From: Chitinophaga oryziterrae
Lineage (GTDB): Bacteria; Bacteroidota; Bacteroidia; Chitinophagales; Chitinophagaceae
Length of the DNA: 64,000 nt
Reading direction: 5' to 3'
NCBI RefSeq assembly: GCF_009758125.1
Contig: NZ_WRXO01000007.1
Span: 299,159-363,158 of the forward strand
The notes beneath the pieces are model-generated. The model did not search any database and was not told the DNA's origin. It saw only the letters and a list, made by a program, of their open reading frames with translations. The number at the start of each line of letters is the position of its first letter. Position 1 is the first letter of the stretch. Below, piece after piece: positions 9,653-18,040 of this stretch. Made by a program: the position numbers and the translations under genes.

Positions 9653-10030
9653 ATGAAGATGATTATAGATGAGTCCCTTCCGGGCAAAGAAGAATGCGTA
9701 GGCTCGCTCAAAAACATCCTTGATGCGCTGTATGTTCTTAATGGAAAATGGAAGCTGGCTTTGATCCTTTGTCTTGTACAATCATCAAAACGTTTTAACG
9801 AGATCCAGAATGAAATCACTGGCATATCCTCCAAGATATTAGCTAAAGAGCTAAAAGATTTGGAATTGAATGACTTTATTAAACGTAATGTATATCCGAC
9901 CACCCCGGTAAGCATTATTTATGAAGCGACCGAATATGCCCTGACTTTAAAAAACGTGATAGGGGAGCTAAGTGCCTGGGGAGAACAGCACAGGGAAAAA
10001 GTTAAGCAAAGCATGCGTAAACAATCCTGA
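9653..10030 (+). CDS. HxlR-family transcriptional regulator
   Basis: The 125-residue protein is a winged-helix regulator of the HxlR type. The family core is present: CVGSLKNILDALYVLNGKWKLALI at the start, the recognition helix around GISSKILAKELKDLELNDFIKR, and the wing ending in YALT. A GTG-initiated frame opens at 9635, but the TAnnTTTG promoter box at 9640-9647 would then lie within the gene, so the ATG at 9653 is preferred. One cysteine near residue 12 could sense electrophiles, as in related redox sensors. It is divergent from azoR and probably controls it; that is inferred from arrangement only. Confidence 0.88.
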   Translation: MKMIIDESLPGKEECVGSLKNILDALYVLNGKWKLALILCLVQSSKRFNEIQNEITGISSKILAKELKDLELNDFIKRNVYPTTPVSIIYEATEYALTLKNVIGELSAWGEQHREKVKQSMRKQS

Positions 10031-10150
10031 GTACTAAAGGAAACATCAATGCAGAAAACTATTAACATGCAACAATAGGGTAGTACAGGTTTGGTGAAAA
10101 GTATAATGGAATTGAATCCTGCGGCACTTAAAAATTTAATGGCCATAAAA

Positions 10151-10204
10151 GTTAAGCAGCGCTTTTAATATATGGAAGAATAGTGTTTCTTAGCGATGAG
10201 ACAC
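10151..10204 (+). repeat. 54-bp dispersed repeat, copy 1
   Basis: This segment matches 24028-24081 at 49 of 54 positions without a gap. Its end can form a short stem (GTGTTTC with GAGACAC). In both copies the frame before it ends in VKQRF and a TAA within the repeat. The flanks are unrelated, so this looks like a small dispersed element or a remnant end of a mobile gene. Confidence 0.6.
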
Positions 10205-10336
10205 AGTAAAATGAGCAGGCAGGATCATGATTGGAATCGTATTAAGGAATTCACAAAGAAAAACCGGGATACCATAGGATTTAAGGAAGATATTGACCAG
10301 GAGGGTGAGGATGGCCAACTATACTACCAAAATTAG
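10196..10336 (+). CDS. Possible 46-residue protein
   Basis: An ATG within the dispersed repeat opens a 46-residue frame that ends at TAG 10334-10336. The product is charged and hydrophilic (SRQDHDWNRIKEFTKKN, then DIDQEGEDGQLYYQ). Composition looks protein-like, but no ribosome site or homologue is recognised, and the other repeat copy does not continue this frame. It may be the tail of a decayed gene. Confidence 0.25.
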   Translation: MRHSKMSRQDHDWNRIKEFTKKNRDTIGFKEDIDQEGEDGQLYYQN

Positions 10337-10658
10337 GTGTTGATTTGCATGCTTTCCTACTCATTCTACCTGTCAAAACGAAAGTAAGAAATCATTGTGA
10401 GTTAAAGCTCGAATCCCTCTTTCTCCGATGAAAATTACGCTTCTTTAAAACCCTTTCTGGTAGCGGATTTCCCTATTATAGCAGAACGTTTTTGTTTCTA
10501 GCGATACATGTAAAGTATTATAAGTCAGCACTTAACTGATCCGAACCCTTCCCGTTTCTTCCGGGATTGCATATGCGTTCAATAATGCTAACGTAAAAAA
10601 GTTCAATATCTTAGATACTAAAATGAGGTTATTTTTGATAGACAAATAAAAGTAAACC
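10337..10658. other. Intergenic, nothing identified
   Basis: AT-rich upstream region of the AraC-type gene. No gene or clear hairpin is seen. Confidence 0.5.
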
Positions 10659-11798
10659 GTGACAAGCTTTCTAAATACCATTATCCTGCTGGGTACACTA
10701 CAGGGATTAATCCTATGCATTCTCCTTTTTCGCCGCTCCGTCAATAAACGTTCTAACCGTATGCTGGCCTTTCTTATTTTACTGATGTCAATGGCAAGTC
10801 TGAACCTTTATTGCATTCATAATCATCTGTTGGAATCCAACATCATACTGCGGTTTATTTCCTGGGTGGTGCCTTTGATCATCATAATGCCAATGGGACC
10901 CCTCATTTATTTTTATATTCAATCAATGCTCAATCCTTCTTTCCGGCTTGCCAGCAAGCACAGACTTCAATTCCTGGCCGGCATCATTGATATTGTACCC
11001 CAACTAACAACCATTATTTTCATTATTGGTGTTTACATGAAGGTTATAAAGTATCATCCCGAACCCTGGGGGCTTTTTATCGATCGCTATAATATGTATT
11101 CCGATATACCGCGGTGGTTATCGCTTACTATTTATGTATTGCTTTCATTTAAATTTTTGCGAAAAGAAAAAACTACAGATGTTAATACCGATAAGGAGGC
11201 TATACGCAAATGGCTCCAACTGTTTATTACCATATTTTTGTCTTTCCAGCTGATCTGGTTCATTTTCCTGATCCCTTATATCCTTCCCGCCTATAGTGAT
11301 TGGCTTTTAAACAAGTTTGACTGGTATCCTATTTATATCCCGATTGCTGTTATGATTTATTGGTTGGGCTTAAAAGGATACTCCATTTCGCTGACCGTTA
11401 ATACCGAAAAAGTAAAAAAGACAATTTTCCGTGATATAACAAAAGAAGGGGTTACACAAATAATGAGCCTGCTTCAAAAAAGCATGAAAGATGACAAATT
11501 GTATCTGAACCCCGAATTGAACCTTGAAACCGTGACAAAGCATACTGGCATTGCTGCCAAAATGATTTCAGCAGTCCTGAACCAACATCAGCAAACAAGC
11601 TTTAACAAATGGGTAAATGCCTATCGTATCGGGGAATTCAAACTAAGGATCCGGAACGGTTGCCTGGAGCAACTTACCATATCGGCTCTTGCCATGGAAT
11701 GCGGGTTCAATTCGCAGGCCACTTTTCAACGCATATTTAAACAATCAGAGGGGGTGACACCCTCAGCATACCTAAAAACGATCAGCTCAAACAACTAA
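10659..11798 (+). CDS. AraC-family regulator with N-terminal membrane domain
   Basis: The 379-residue protein has about seven hydrophobic segments in its first 245 residues, then a cytoplasmic AraC/XylS DNA-binding domain (about 270-379). The double helix-turn-helix is visible: LNLETVTKHTGIAAKMISAVLNQ for the first and ISALAMECGFNSQATFQRIFKQ for the second, ending TPSAYLK. Such membrane AraC proteins are frequent in Bacteroidota. The start is GTG at 10659; it places the first helix directly at the N-terminus. The serine hydrolase gene follows 80 bases downstream on the same strand and is the likely target or partner. The ligand sensed by the membrane part is unknown. Confidence 0.88.
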   Translation: MTSFLNTIILLGTLQGLILCILLFRRSVNKRSNRMLAFLILLMSMASLNLYCIHNHLLESNIILRFISWVVPLIIIMPMGPLIYFYIQSMLNPSFRLASKHRLQFLAGIIDIVPQLTTIIFIIGVYMKVIKYHPEPWGLFIDRYNMYSDIPRWLSLTIYVLLSFKFLRKEKTTDVNTDKEAIRKWLQLFITIFLSFQLIWFIFLIPYILPAYSDWLLNKFDWYPIYIPIAVMIYWLGLKGYSISLTVNTEKVKKTIFRDITKEGVTQIMSLLQKSMKDDKLYLNPELNLETVTKHTGIAAKMISAVLNQHQQTSFNKWVNAYRIGEFKLRIRNGCLEQLTISALAMECGFNSQATFQRIFKQSEGVTPSAYLKTISSNN

Positions 11799-11878
11799 TT
11801 ATTCTCAAATCCGGATTTGAGAACTTGTTTTCAGAAAATTAAGTCAGAAAACCTGGAGTTTGCATCAAACTCACGGCC

Positions 11879-13267
11879 ATGAAACAAATATGCTTAGTAT
11901 TTATTTTTTTACTAATACGTGTATTATCGATTGCTCAAACAATTCAAGATTCGTTTGCCCGGGGACGAGAGCCAGACAGGGATCTGGAAAAATCAATGGA
12001 TAGTTTACTTTCTTCACAGTTTACACCAAAGGAACCCGGCATTTCTGTTTTGGTTGCTCAAAATGGACAAATTGTATACAAGAAAGCATTCGGCTGCGCC
12101 AATCTCGAATTAAATGTTCCGCTGGACACGGGGATGGTCTTTAATCTTGCCTCCATTACCAAGCAGTTTACAGCTGTGGCCGTCCTGCAACTGGTAGAAA
12201 AGAATGAAATTTCTCTATATGATAGTTTGCAAAAATTTATACCGGAATTTCCTTCAAAAGGACACACGATAACTATTGAGCATCTGCTCACACATACCTC
12301 TGGTATCAAAGATTATCTGCGGCTTGACTATGATGCCCAAAATATCGAGCGATGGGATTTTACCCCCAAACAGCTTATCGACAGCTTTAAAAATTATCCG
12401 CTGGACTTTATACCCGGCACCAGGTTTTCCTACAGCAATTCAGGATATTTTCTGTTGGGCTATATCATCGAAAGAGTGTCCGGTAAACGGTATCAAAGCT
12501 ATATCGTGGACAATCTTCTAAACCCATTGGGGCTGACGCACACTTATTTTGACAGTGATGGCAGTATTATCCCGGGCCGGGCGAATGGTTATCGCAAATC
12601 CAGTGCAGGTTTTAAAAATGCCGAATATTGGAGCCCAACCATTGAATATGCGGCTGGTGGGTTGATTTCAAGTGCGAGTGATTTACTTAAGTGGAACAAT
12701 GGCCTTCATGCTTACCAGCTGCTGAAAAAGGAAACCCTACAAAAAGCATTTACTCCTTTCCGGCTGACCAATGGCACAACAACGGATTACGGCTATGGAT
12801 GGTATGTGAAAACAACCAACAACATCCGGTCAATAGAACACGAGGGCGGAATGCCCGGGTTTAAGACCAATGAAATATATTACCCTGCCGAGGATCTGTT
12901 CATCGTCATATTATGCAACGGTGGCTTTGCGCCCATAGATGAATTGTCTGCCGAAATATCCATCATCGCATTGGGAAAACCATTGCAAAGCGATGTAAAA
13001 GTAGACCCAAAAATTCTTGACAAATATGTAGGTGCTTATAAACTGTCCATAGACACCAACAGAACGATCACCATCCAAAGAGTCAGGGACCGGCTTATTG
13101 CCGTCGTTTCGACCACTCAAAAAATACCTTTGCTTTTTCTATCGAAAACCAATTTTCAATTTAAAAACATGCTGGGCGTTAGCGGCGAATTTGTAGTTGA
13201 AGAAGGAAAGGTTACGAAATTCTATGTGAACCAAAACGGGCGTTATGAATGGATAAAAACGAAATAA
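11879..13267 (+). CDS. Serine hydrolase, class C beta-lactamase family, exported
   Basis: A 462-residue protein with a signal peptide (about 1-20) and a penicillin-binding-protein-like transpeptidase/beta-lactamase fold. The active serine is S92 in SITK and the second motif is YSN at 185-187 (followed by SGY). HEGGMPGF near 320 fills the position of the third motif. From about residue 370 a lipocalin-like C-terminal domain is likely (YVGAYKL, then TTQKIPLLFLSKTNFQF). Members hydrolyse D-amino peptides, esters or lactams; many in Bacteroidota are not true beta-lactamases. It lies 80 bases downstream of the membrane AraC regulator on the same strand. Substrate unknown. Confidence 0.88.
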   Translation: MKQICLVFIFLLIRVLSIAQTIQDSFARGREPDRDLEKSMDSLLSSQFTPKEPGISVLVAQNGQIVYKKAFGCANLELNVPLDTGMVFNLASITKQFTAVAVLQLVEKNEISLYDSLQKFIPEFPSKGHTITIEHLLTHTSGIKDYLRLDYDAQNIERWDFTPKQLIDSFKNYPLDFIPGTRFSYSNSGYFLLGYIIERVSGKRYQSYIVDNLLNPLGLTHTYFDSDGSIIPGRANGYRKSSAGFKNAEYWSPTIEYAAGGLISSASDLLKWNNGLHAYQLLKKETLQKAFTPFRLTNGTTTDYGYGWYVKTTNNIRSIEHEGGMPGFKTNEIYYPAEDLFIVILCNGGFAPIDELSAEISIIALGKPLQSDVKVDPKILDKYVGAYKLSIDTNRTITIQRVRDRLIAVVSTTQKIPLLFLSKTNFQFKNMLGVSGEFVVEEGKVTKFYVNQNGRYEWIKTK

Positions 13268-13399
13268 AACAATAGCATTGCCAGGACAGGTAGTTAGTTT
13301 TATACTTAGCTGATTCTATGTTTTTCTAATAAATTATTGATTTCTAATAGGTCTTTAAAGAAAAGGCTCGAAAGCTGTATCACAGTTTGTCCCTGGTAA

Positions 13400-13531
13400 T
13401 CAGTTAAAAGCCTGACGAAATTCCAGCGGCGATAAATGCGCCTCCTCAAAACCTGTCATGCCCATACAGCCCAGGCCGATCACCGGCACAACCAAACCCT
13501 GGCTGCCCAATGCTATTTGTTTTATTTCCAT
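13400..13531 (-). pseudogene. Aldo/keto reductase N-terminal fragment
   Basis: The frame begins with an ATG and reads MEIKQIALGSQGLVVPVIGL followed by GCMGMTGF, a textbook start of an aldo/keto reductase. It then switches after about 30 residues to an unrelated tail (HLSPLEFRQAFN) and stops, 43 residues in all against a normal 320-330. The tail resembles the C-terminus of an IS3-type integrase, which would fit disruption by an insertion sequence, but that is tentative. The rest of the 13268-13574 gap shows nothing. Confidence 0.6.
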
Positions 13532-13574
13532 GGTCCAAAGGTCGGTAAGCCAAATCGCGCGCATGTATGCAAAC

Positions 13575-14387
13575 TTATTCTCCTATTTTAGTTAGCAATA
13601 CAGCTACAGAATCAGGTTTTGAAAGGAATGGCGAGTGACTGGTGTTCAGTTGGTATATTGTTTTTATGCCTGCAGCACTGATCATGCGGTCTTGCAAGGA
13701 TGGCGATACCACATAATCCTGCAAGGTTTTAATATAAATTTTCTCAACAGAACCGAAATTAGCAACGGTCAATGTCACCGGATTCGTAAATGGAATGGCT
13801 GGTTCAGGGCGGTAGTTTTGCAAAACAAGATTTTGAACCTGAGCAGAACCGTCCTGAATGAAGATCTTTGTGATCTGATCTTGTTTTACATCAAGCGTTC
13901 CGTCAGCATTTTGAGTCAGTATTCCAGGTGTGCCAAGAGCAGAGCCGGCGTCGGTATTGGCCAGGTCAAGCAGAGATTGTCCGGAAGCCGGCAGATAGGC
14001 TGCGATATAAACCAGCTTTTCGATCTTCGAAGGGTTCTGCTCGGCAACAGCAGAGATGATCATACCGCCTAAGCTATGGCCTACCAGTATAACTTTGCCA
14101 TTCATTTTTGATACAGCATCATTCACTATATCTCTGTAAATGTTTAAGGTTAAGGTTGAAGGGACAGTGTTATCGCTGCCATGGCCCGGAAGTTCTACAA
14201 CGGTCACATTGTTACCTTCATTGATCAGGCTTGTTTTTACGGCATCCCATACATAAGGGGCCTGCCATGCACCATGTACCAGTACATAATTTTTAGCAGG
14301 TTTTACTTCATCATTCTTTTTTGAACAAGATGAAAACGTAATAGCAGCCGTAGCTACAGAAAGCAGGATCGTCATAATTTTTTTCAT
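13575..14387 (-). CDS. Alpha/beta hydrolase, lipoprotein
   Basis: A 270-residue alpha/beta hydrolase of the plant methyl-esterase/hydroxynitrile-lyase-like type (VLVHGAWQAPYVWDAV). The N-terminus is a lipoprotein signal with a lipobox ending at C21 (TFSSC). The nucleophile elbow is GHSLGG with S105, and the catalytic histidine is in SHSPFLSKPD near the end. The paralogue at 15360 has the same order of motifs but a simple signal peptide. The two genes face outward around a Crp/Fnr-type regulator, and each has the same operator and promoter sequence, so they are probably co-regulated. Substrate unknown; a small ester is expected from the family. Confidence 0.85.
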   Translation of the reverse strand: MKKIMTILLSVATAAITFSSCSKKNDEVKPAKNYVLVHGAWQAPYVWDAVKTSLINEGNNVTVVELPGHGSDNTVPSTLTLNIYRDIVNDAVSKMNGKVILVGHSLGGMIISAVAEQNPSKIEKLVYIAAYLPASGQSLLDLANTDAGSALGTPGILTQNADGTLDVKQDQITKIFIQDGSAQVQNLVLQNYRPEPAIPFTNPVTLTVANFGSVEKIYIKTLQDYVVSPSLQDRMISAAGIKTIYQLNTSHSPFLSKPDSVAVLLTKIGE

Positions 14388-14453
14388 AATTTGAGATGCC
14401 TAATTGTTTTATTGTTTAGGACACCACAAACATCCGATGATACGCTCTGGATA

Positions 14454-14473
14454 ATTTTAACCCAGGTTAAAAT
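14454..14473. promoter_or_regulatory. Palindromic operator, left copy
   Basis: The 20-mer ATTTTAACCCAGGTTAAAAT has nine-base inverted arms and a two-base centre. Exactly the same 20-mer is at 15274-15293. Its edge lies 67 bases from the ATG of the left hydrolase gene, and the sequence between operator and start is strongly conserved with the right copy, including ATGTTTGTGGTGTCCTAAAC. The intervening Crp/Fnr-type gene is the likely regulator. A -7-like GATGTTTG places the operator near -33. Confidence 0.75.
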
Positions 14474-14608
14474 CAGGAAACAGCGTGAATCCATCAAAAA
14501 AACTATCCTTTAGTGCAACTAAGACAATGATTAGTCAGTAATAATGATATCTATCGACCGTCGCGGTGCCTTCTTGTATGACGTTATTAAAATCGATATT
14601 TTTGCCGT

Positions 14609-15205
14609 ATGCCAGAGAACATAACAGAAATAGAACTATTACAAACGATTTTGGAATCTACCGGTATGAAACCGGAAGCATTTGACTTATCATTACCTTA
14701 CTGGAAATTAAAACAGTATAAAAAAGGTGAGTTTTATAATGAATACAAGAATGTTTGTAAGCACCTGGGGTTTGTTATCCACGGTGTGTTTAGAATCTAC
14801 CGGGTAAATAGCAATACGGGTGAAGAAAAGAATATGCTGTTTTTTACTGATCACCAGTTTGTAGCATCTTATAAAAGCTTTTTAACCCAAACAGCCTGCG
14901 ATTATTATACAGAAGCGGTAGTTGATTCGCTTATATTATATATACATATCGATCACCTGAATGAACTTTATGAGCAATCACACCAGTGGGAACGGTTTGG
15001 AAGGATTGTCGCTGAAACGGCTTTTCATGAGGTTATGGTTAATACGGAGGGATTCCTGTTTAAAACGCCGGAGGACCGCTACCGGGAAATGATGGAAAAA
15101 CACCCGGATATTTTTAATTCAGTGCCACTTTATCATATTGCCTCTTATCTGGGTATCCAGGGACCATCACTGAGCCGGATTCGTAAAAGAATGGTTGGAA
15201 AATAA
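14609..15205 (+). CDS. Crp/Fnr-family transcriptional regulator
   Basis: A 198-residue cyclic-nucleotide-binding-fold regulator. The beta-roll sensor covers about 25-120 (FVIHGVFRIYRVNSNTGEEK, FFTDHQFVASYKSF) and a helix-turn-helix about 165-195 (IASYLGIQGPSLSRIRKR). No canonical cAMP phosphate-binding cassette is seen, as is common for Bacteroidota members, so a ligand cannot be named. It lies between two divergently oriented alpha/beta hydrolase genes that carry identical palindromes in their promoters; it is the obvious candidate to bind them. A hairpin at 15241-15270 follows its stop. Confidence 0.85.
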   Translation: MPENITEIELLQTILESTGMKPEAFDLSLPYWKLKQYKKGEFYNEYKNVCKHLGFVIHGVFRIYRVNSNTGEEKNMLFFTDHQFVASYKSFLTQTACDYYTEAVVDSLILYIHIDHLNELYEQSHQWERFGRIVAETAFHEVMVNTEGFLFKTPEDRYREMMEKHPDIFNSVPLYHIASYLGIQGPSLSRIRKRMVGK

Positions 15206-15240
15206 AACACGTTAACCTGCCACCAGGTTCTGAATTGCTG

Positions 15241-15270
15241 AAATCCTCTAAAAGACTTTCTAGAGGATTT
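15241..15270 (+). terminator. Hairpin after the Crp/Fnr gene
   Basis: Ten-base arms AAATCCTCTA and TAGAGGATTT enclose a ten-base loop and are followed by TTCGATTTT. It lies between the regulator stop and the operator of the next gene, so it probably insulates the two transcripts. Confidence 0.6.
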
Positions 15271-15273
15271 TCG

Positions 15274-15293
15274 ATTTTAACCCAGGTTAAAAT
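15274..15293. promoter_or_regulatory. Palindromic operator, right copy
   Basis: Identical in all 20 bases to 14454-14473 and also 67 bases from its gene's ATG. Downstream conservation with the left copy extends to the start codon region (TCGGATGTTTGTGGTGTCCT and ACAATTAGGCAT). Confidence 0.75.
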
Positions 15294-15359
15294 TATTGCT
15301 GCGGCATCGTCGGATGTTTGTGGTGTCCTAAACAAATAAACAATTAGGCATTAAACAAC

Positions 15360-16154
15360 ATGAAAAAAGCAATAATAATGATCGCAATGAGTGTATTAGG
15401 TTTTACTGCTCACGCTCAAAAAATAATCAACAACAATTCTAAAACCATTGTACTTGTTCACGGAGCCTGGTCAGATGCATCTTCGTGGGATGCAGTGACT
15501 CCATTATTAAAGGCCCCGGACGAAGAGGTGATCAATGTTAACCTTGCAGGTCACGGAAAAGATACAACCTCATTTGCCGGTGTCACCTTTCAAACTTATG
15601 TTGACCAGGTAAAAGCAGCTATCGGCACCCACACTAATGTAGTTTTAGTAGGACATAGTTTTGCCGGAATGGTGATCAGCCAGGTTGCTGAAGAGGTTCC
15701 CGCACAAGTTAAAGAACTGGTCTTCCTTGCAGCAGCGTTACCGCATGATGGTGACGACCTTTTATCACTGGCAAAACAAGACCCTGCATCTCATATCGGC
15801 AAATCCCTCACTATCGATCAGGAACATGGTGCAGCTATCATAGCGAAAGATGCGGTAGCCGATATTTTTGCCGCCGATGCACCTCAGCAGGTTCAGGAAT
15901 ATATTGCCGCTAACATCAAGCCGGAACCTCTGGTACCTCTTGCCACACCAGTTCACCTGACTGAGAAAAATTTTGGCAGCATTAAAAAAGTTTATATCCA
16001 TACGGTTGATGACCACGCGATCAGCTATCCTGCACAACAATACATGGTAAAAGCAGGTAAAGTGGCTAAAGTTTATACACTGCAAAGCAGCCATACACCA
16101 TTCCTTTCTATGCCGGACAAACTGGCTGCCATCCTGATCGCTGAAAGCAAATAA
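15360..16154 (+). CDS. Alpha/beta hydrolase, exported
   Basis: A 264-residue paralogue of the hydrolase at 13575. A signal peptide ends near residue 20 (TAHAQ) in place of a lipobox. VLVHGAWSDASSWDAV gives the oxyanion region, S100 in GHSFAG is the nucleophile, and HTPFLSMPDK near the C-terminus supplies the histidine. The operator, spacer and promoter are shared with the paralogue, pointing to an inverted duplication of gene plus control region. The osmC gene starts 51 bases after the stop on the same strand, so the two may form an operon with a stress theme. Substrate unknown. Confidence 0.85.
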   Translation: MKKAIIMIAMSVLGFTAHAQKIINNNSKTIVLVHGAWSDASSWDAVTPLLKAPDEEVINVNLAGHGKDTTSFAGVTFQTYVDQVKAAIGTHTNVVLVGHSFAGMVISQVAEEVPAQVKELVFLAAALPHDGDDLLSLAKQDPASHIGKSLTIDQEHGAAIIAKDAVADIFAADAPQQVQEYIAANIKPEPLVPLATPVHLTEKNFGSIKKVYIHTVDDHAISYPAQQYMVKAGKVAKVYTLQSSHTPFLSMPDKLAAILIAESK

Positions 16155-16205
16155 TAATCGGTAATCTCAAACAACAAATTCTTTTACATCAAAAATAAAA
16201 ATAGC

Positions 16206-16625
16206 ATGAAACGCACAGCAAAAGCCCATTGGAATGGCACACTGCAGGAAGGTCTTGGTGAGATCAGCACACAAAGTACCGTACTTAACGAAACCCAATA
16301 TTCATTTAAGACCCGCTTTGCCGATGGCATCGGCACTAATCCGGAAGAACTGATCGCCGCCGCACATGCAGGCTGTTTTTCGATGGCCCTCAGCGCAACA
16401 TTGGCTCATCACAATATTATCGCAGGCGATATTTATACTACCGCGATAGTTGACCTTGATATGCAGGCACTAAGCATAACTGGCATCCATCTGGAATTAA
16501 AAGCAAGTATCATCGAAGGTGTCGATGAAGCAACATTTACCGAAATAGCTGAAGGCGCAAAAACGCATTGCGTTATCTCCAAAGCATTGAATGTGCCAAT
16601 TACATTAAGCATTGTTTACGCATAA
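16206..16625 (+). CDS. osmC: OsmC-family peroxiredoxin
   Basis: A 139-residue OsmC protein, which reduces organic hydroperoxides with a pair of redox cysteines in the cytoplasm. The two cysteines are C57 (AAAHAGCFSMAL) and C122 (GAKTHCVISKAL), and the N-terminal strand motif AHWNGTLQEGLGEIS is typical. Length matches the family (about 140). It follows the alpha/beta hydrolase gene by 51 bases and is closed by a strong convergent terminator at 16656-16690. The classical OsmC branch is preferred to Ohr because of the N-terminal AxWxGxxxxGxG pattern. Confidence 0.93.
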   Translation: MKRTAKAHWNGTLQEGLGEISTQSTVLNETQYSFKTRFADGIGTNPEELIAAAHAGCFSMALSATLAHHNIIAGDIYTTAIVDLDMQALSITGIHLELKASIIEGVDEATFTEIAEGAKTHCVISKALNVPITLSIVYA

Positions 16626-16655
16626 TACAATCTGAGGCATCTGGCAGCATGCTAC

Positions 16656-16690
16656 CAGAAACTCACCGGAAATCATCCGGTGAGTTTCTG
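16656..16690. terminator. Bidirectional intrinsic terminator
   Basis: Fifteen-base perfect arms (16656-16670 and 16676-16690) with a five-base loop and a short T run after it. It separates the convergent osmC and DinB-like genes. Confidence 0.85.
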
Positions 16691-16717
16691 TTTTGTGTAC
16701 GCAAATCCTTCATGTGA

Positions 16718-17344
16718 TTAATATTGGGGGAAACTGTTATTAACTTTCACCTCTTCTATTTGCTGTGTATGCCTGTTGCTATGGGCGGAAATAAGCAGGA
16801 TAAACTGATACAAATCATACGTTCCAACGGGCAGTACTACAACATGGTTGCGCAGATTTTCCTGAGTGCTGTTAATAAAGACGATTAGTTTATCGCGGTT
16901 TTTTTTAAATGCATTTAGTGCTTCGGCAACAGATTTGTAGGGGGAATTGTCAGGTTCTAATGCAGTAATAGTTTTCGATTGATGCGAACGATCTTCAACA
17001 GCCTTCACTAACTGTTCATCAGTAAATTTGATATCCGTCCTTTTTTCGGGGTTTGCTGGTTGTTTAAGCACAGGCACCGCCATTGCCCAAAGTTCTTTTT
17101 CTGCTGCTGCAATATGTTTGATGCATTCTTCTGCGCTCCATTTGTTGGCCGCTGGCTTAAACTTTAACTGCGCTTCGCTCAAACCCTTTACCGAATTTAA
17201 AACATCAGTCTCGGTTTCTTTTAAAAATCGGATTGCATAATCCCTTTCCTGAGTAGTCATTGTTGTCGTTTTTTGCTGTGCAATACTTGTATCAGTGCTA
17301 AGTAGCAGAAATGCCATTAGTACCCAGGTAATTGTCCTTTTCAT
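16718..17344 (-). CDS. DinB-like four-helix protein, exported
   Basis: A 208-residue protein with a signal peptide (about 1-22, ending SIAQ) and a DinB/YfiT four-helix bundle. The presumed metal histidines are in WSAEECIKHIAAAEKELW (residue about 78) and SAHSNRHTQQIEEV (about 187 and 191). DinB proteins bind a divalent metal and include thiol S-transferases, but the exported Bacteroidota members are uncharacterised. It converges on osmC and has its own promoter region to the right, among decayed fragments. Confidence 0.8.
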   Translation of the reverse strand: MKRTITWVLMAFLLLSTDTSIAQQKTTTMTTQERDYAIRFLKETETDVLNSVKGLSEAQLKFKPAANKWSAEECIKHIAAAEKELWAMAVPVLKQPANPEKRTDIKFTDEQLVKAVEDRSHQSKTITALEPDNSPYKSVAEALNAFKKNRDKLIVFINSTQENLRNHVVVLPVGTYDLYQFILLISAHSNRHTQQIEEVKVNNSFPQY

Positions 17345-17433
17345 AAAATAGATTTGATTGACAAACTTATCACTTGAATATGATTAGCAGCGGGTGCTAT
17401 TCAGCCAATCTAAGGGGCTGATTTGGACATCTT

Positions 17434-17625
17434 ATTGCGCTATCTTTGAAAGAAGTAGTCATTAATGGCTATGGTTGGGATATTTATGAAATGCCCTTAG
17501 GTAACACGGCCGAACGAATAGAAACAATCGCCCATGGAGGCGGGATAGACGGTTTTAACACACAGCTCACCCGAATGCCTTCGGATAAATCGTTCATTGA
17601 AAAACGGAGTTCCCGCTGCACTTGA
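17434..17625 (+). pseudogene. Serine hydrolase (beta-lactamase family) fragment
   Basis: This startless frame includes INGYGWDIYEMPL and IETIAHGGGIDGFNTQLTRM, then PSDKSF. That is the segment around the third active-site motif of class C-type serine hydrolases. Both ends are lost; about 60 of an expected 450 residues remain. It is not a copy of the two intact serine hydrolases in this window. Confidence 0.65.
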
Positions 17626-17812
17626 ATATTATAAAGGCATTTGTCTTCCACTCTCCGCCCACTCTCCGTTTTATGTTTAAAAACTACAGCAAACCATACG
17701 AAAATGAATGTAAAAAGGGCAACAAACCAAAATCAGTCTTTACCGCAAAATTTTAAAAATCAATAAATCAGGAATGGACGAACAACTTCCTCAGGAATCC
17801 CGGTAACCCTAG

Positions 17813-18040
17813 GTAGACCCCTCTCTTCGGGATAGTGTTGATATTAAAATCGCTAAACACAGGAATGGGGATCTGGCCACTATCCCATTGTGTAAAAACC
17901 TATCCATACAGAAGTTCATGGATCCAATGACCACAGATTACAAGGTAGGCAGGTATAATGAAAAGCACGATGCGGACCAACGCTACCAGATTGAAACACC
18001 TCCGCTACCTGAAGAGGAAGATGATGATCTGTCATTCTGA
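17813..18040 (+). pseudogene. Replicative DNA helicase (DnaB-like) C-terminal fragment
   Basis: A 75-codon frame without start reads DIKIAKHRNGDLATIPL, matching the IxKhRNGptGtv motif near the end of DnaB-type helicases, then a long acidic tail ending PEEEDDDLSF. About 85 percent of the gene is missing. The last 58 bases overlap, on the opposite strand, the 3' end of the gene at 17983-18852. Confidence 0.6.

Noticed and set aside
13635..14072. 145-codon frame antisense to the lipoprotein hydrolase
   Set aside because: Lies completely within a gene with intact catalytic motifs on the other strand.
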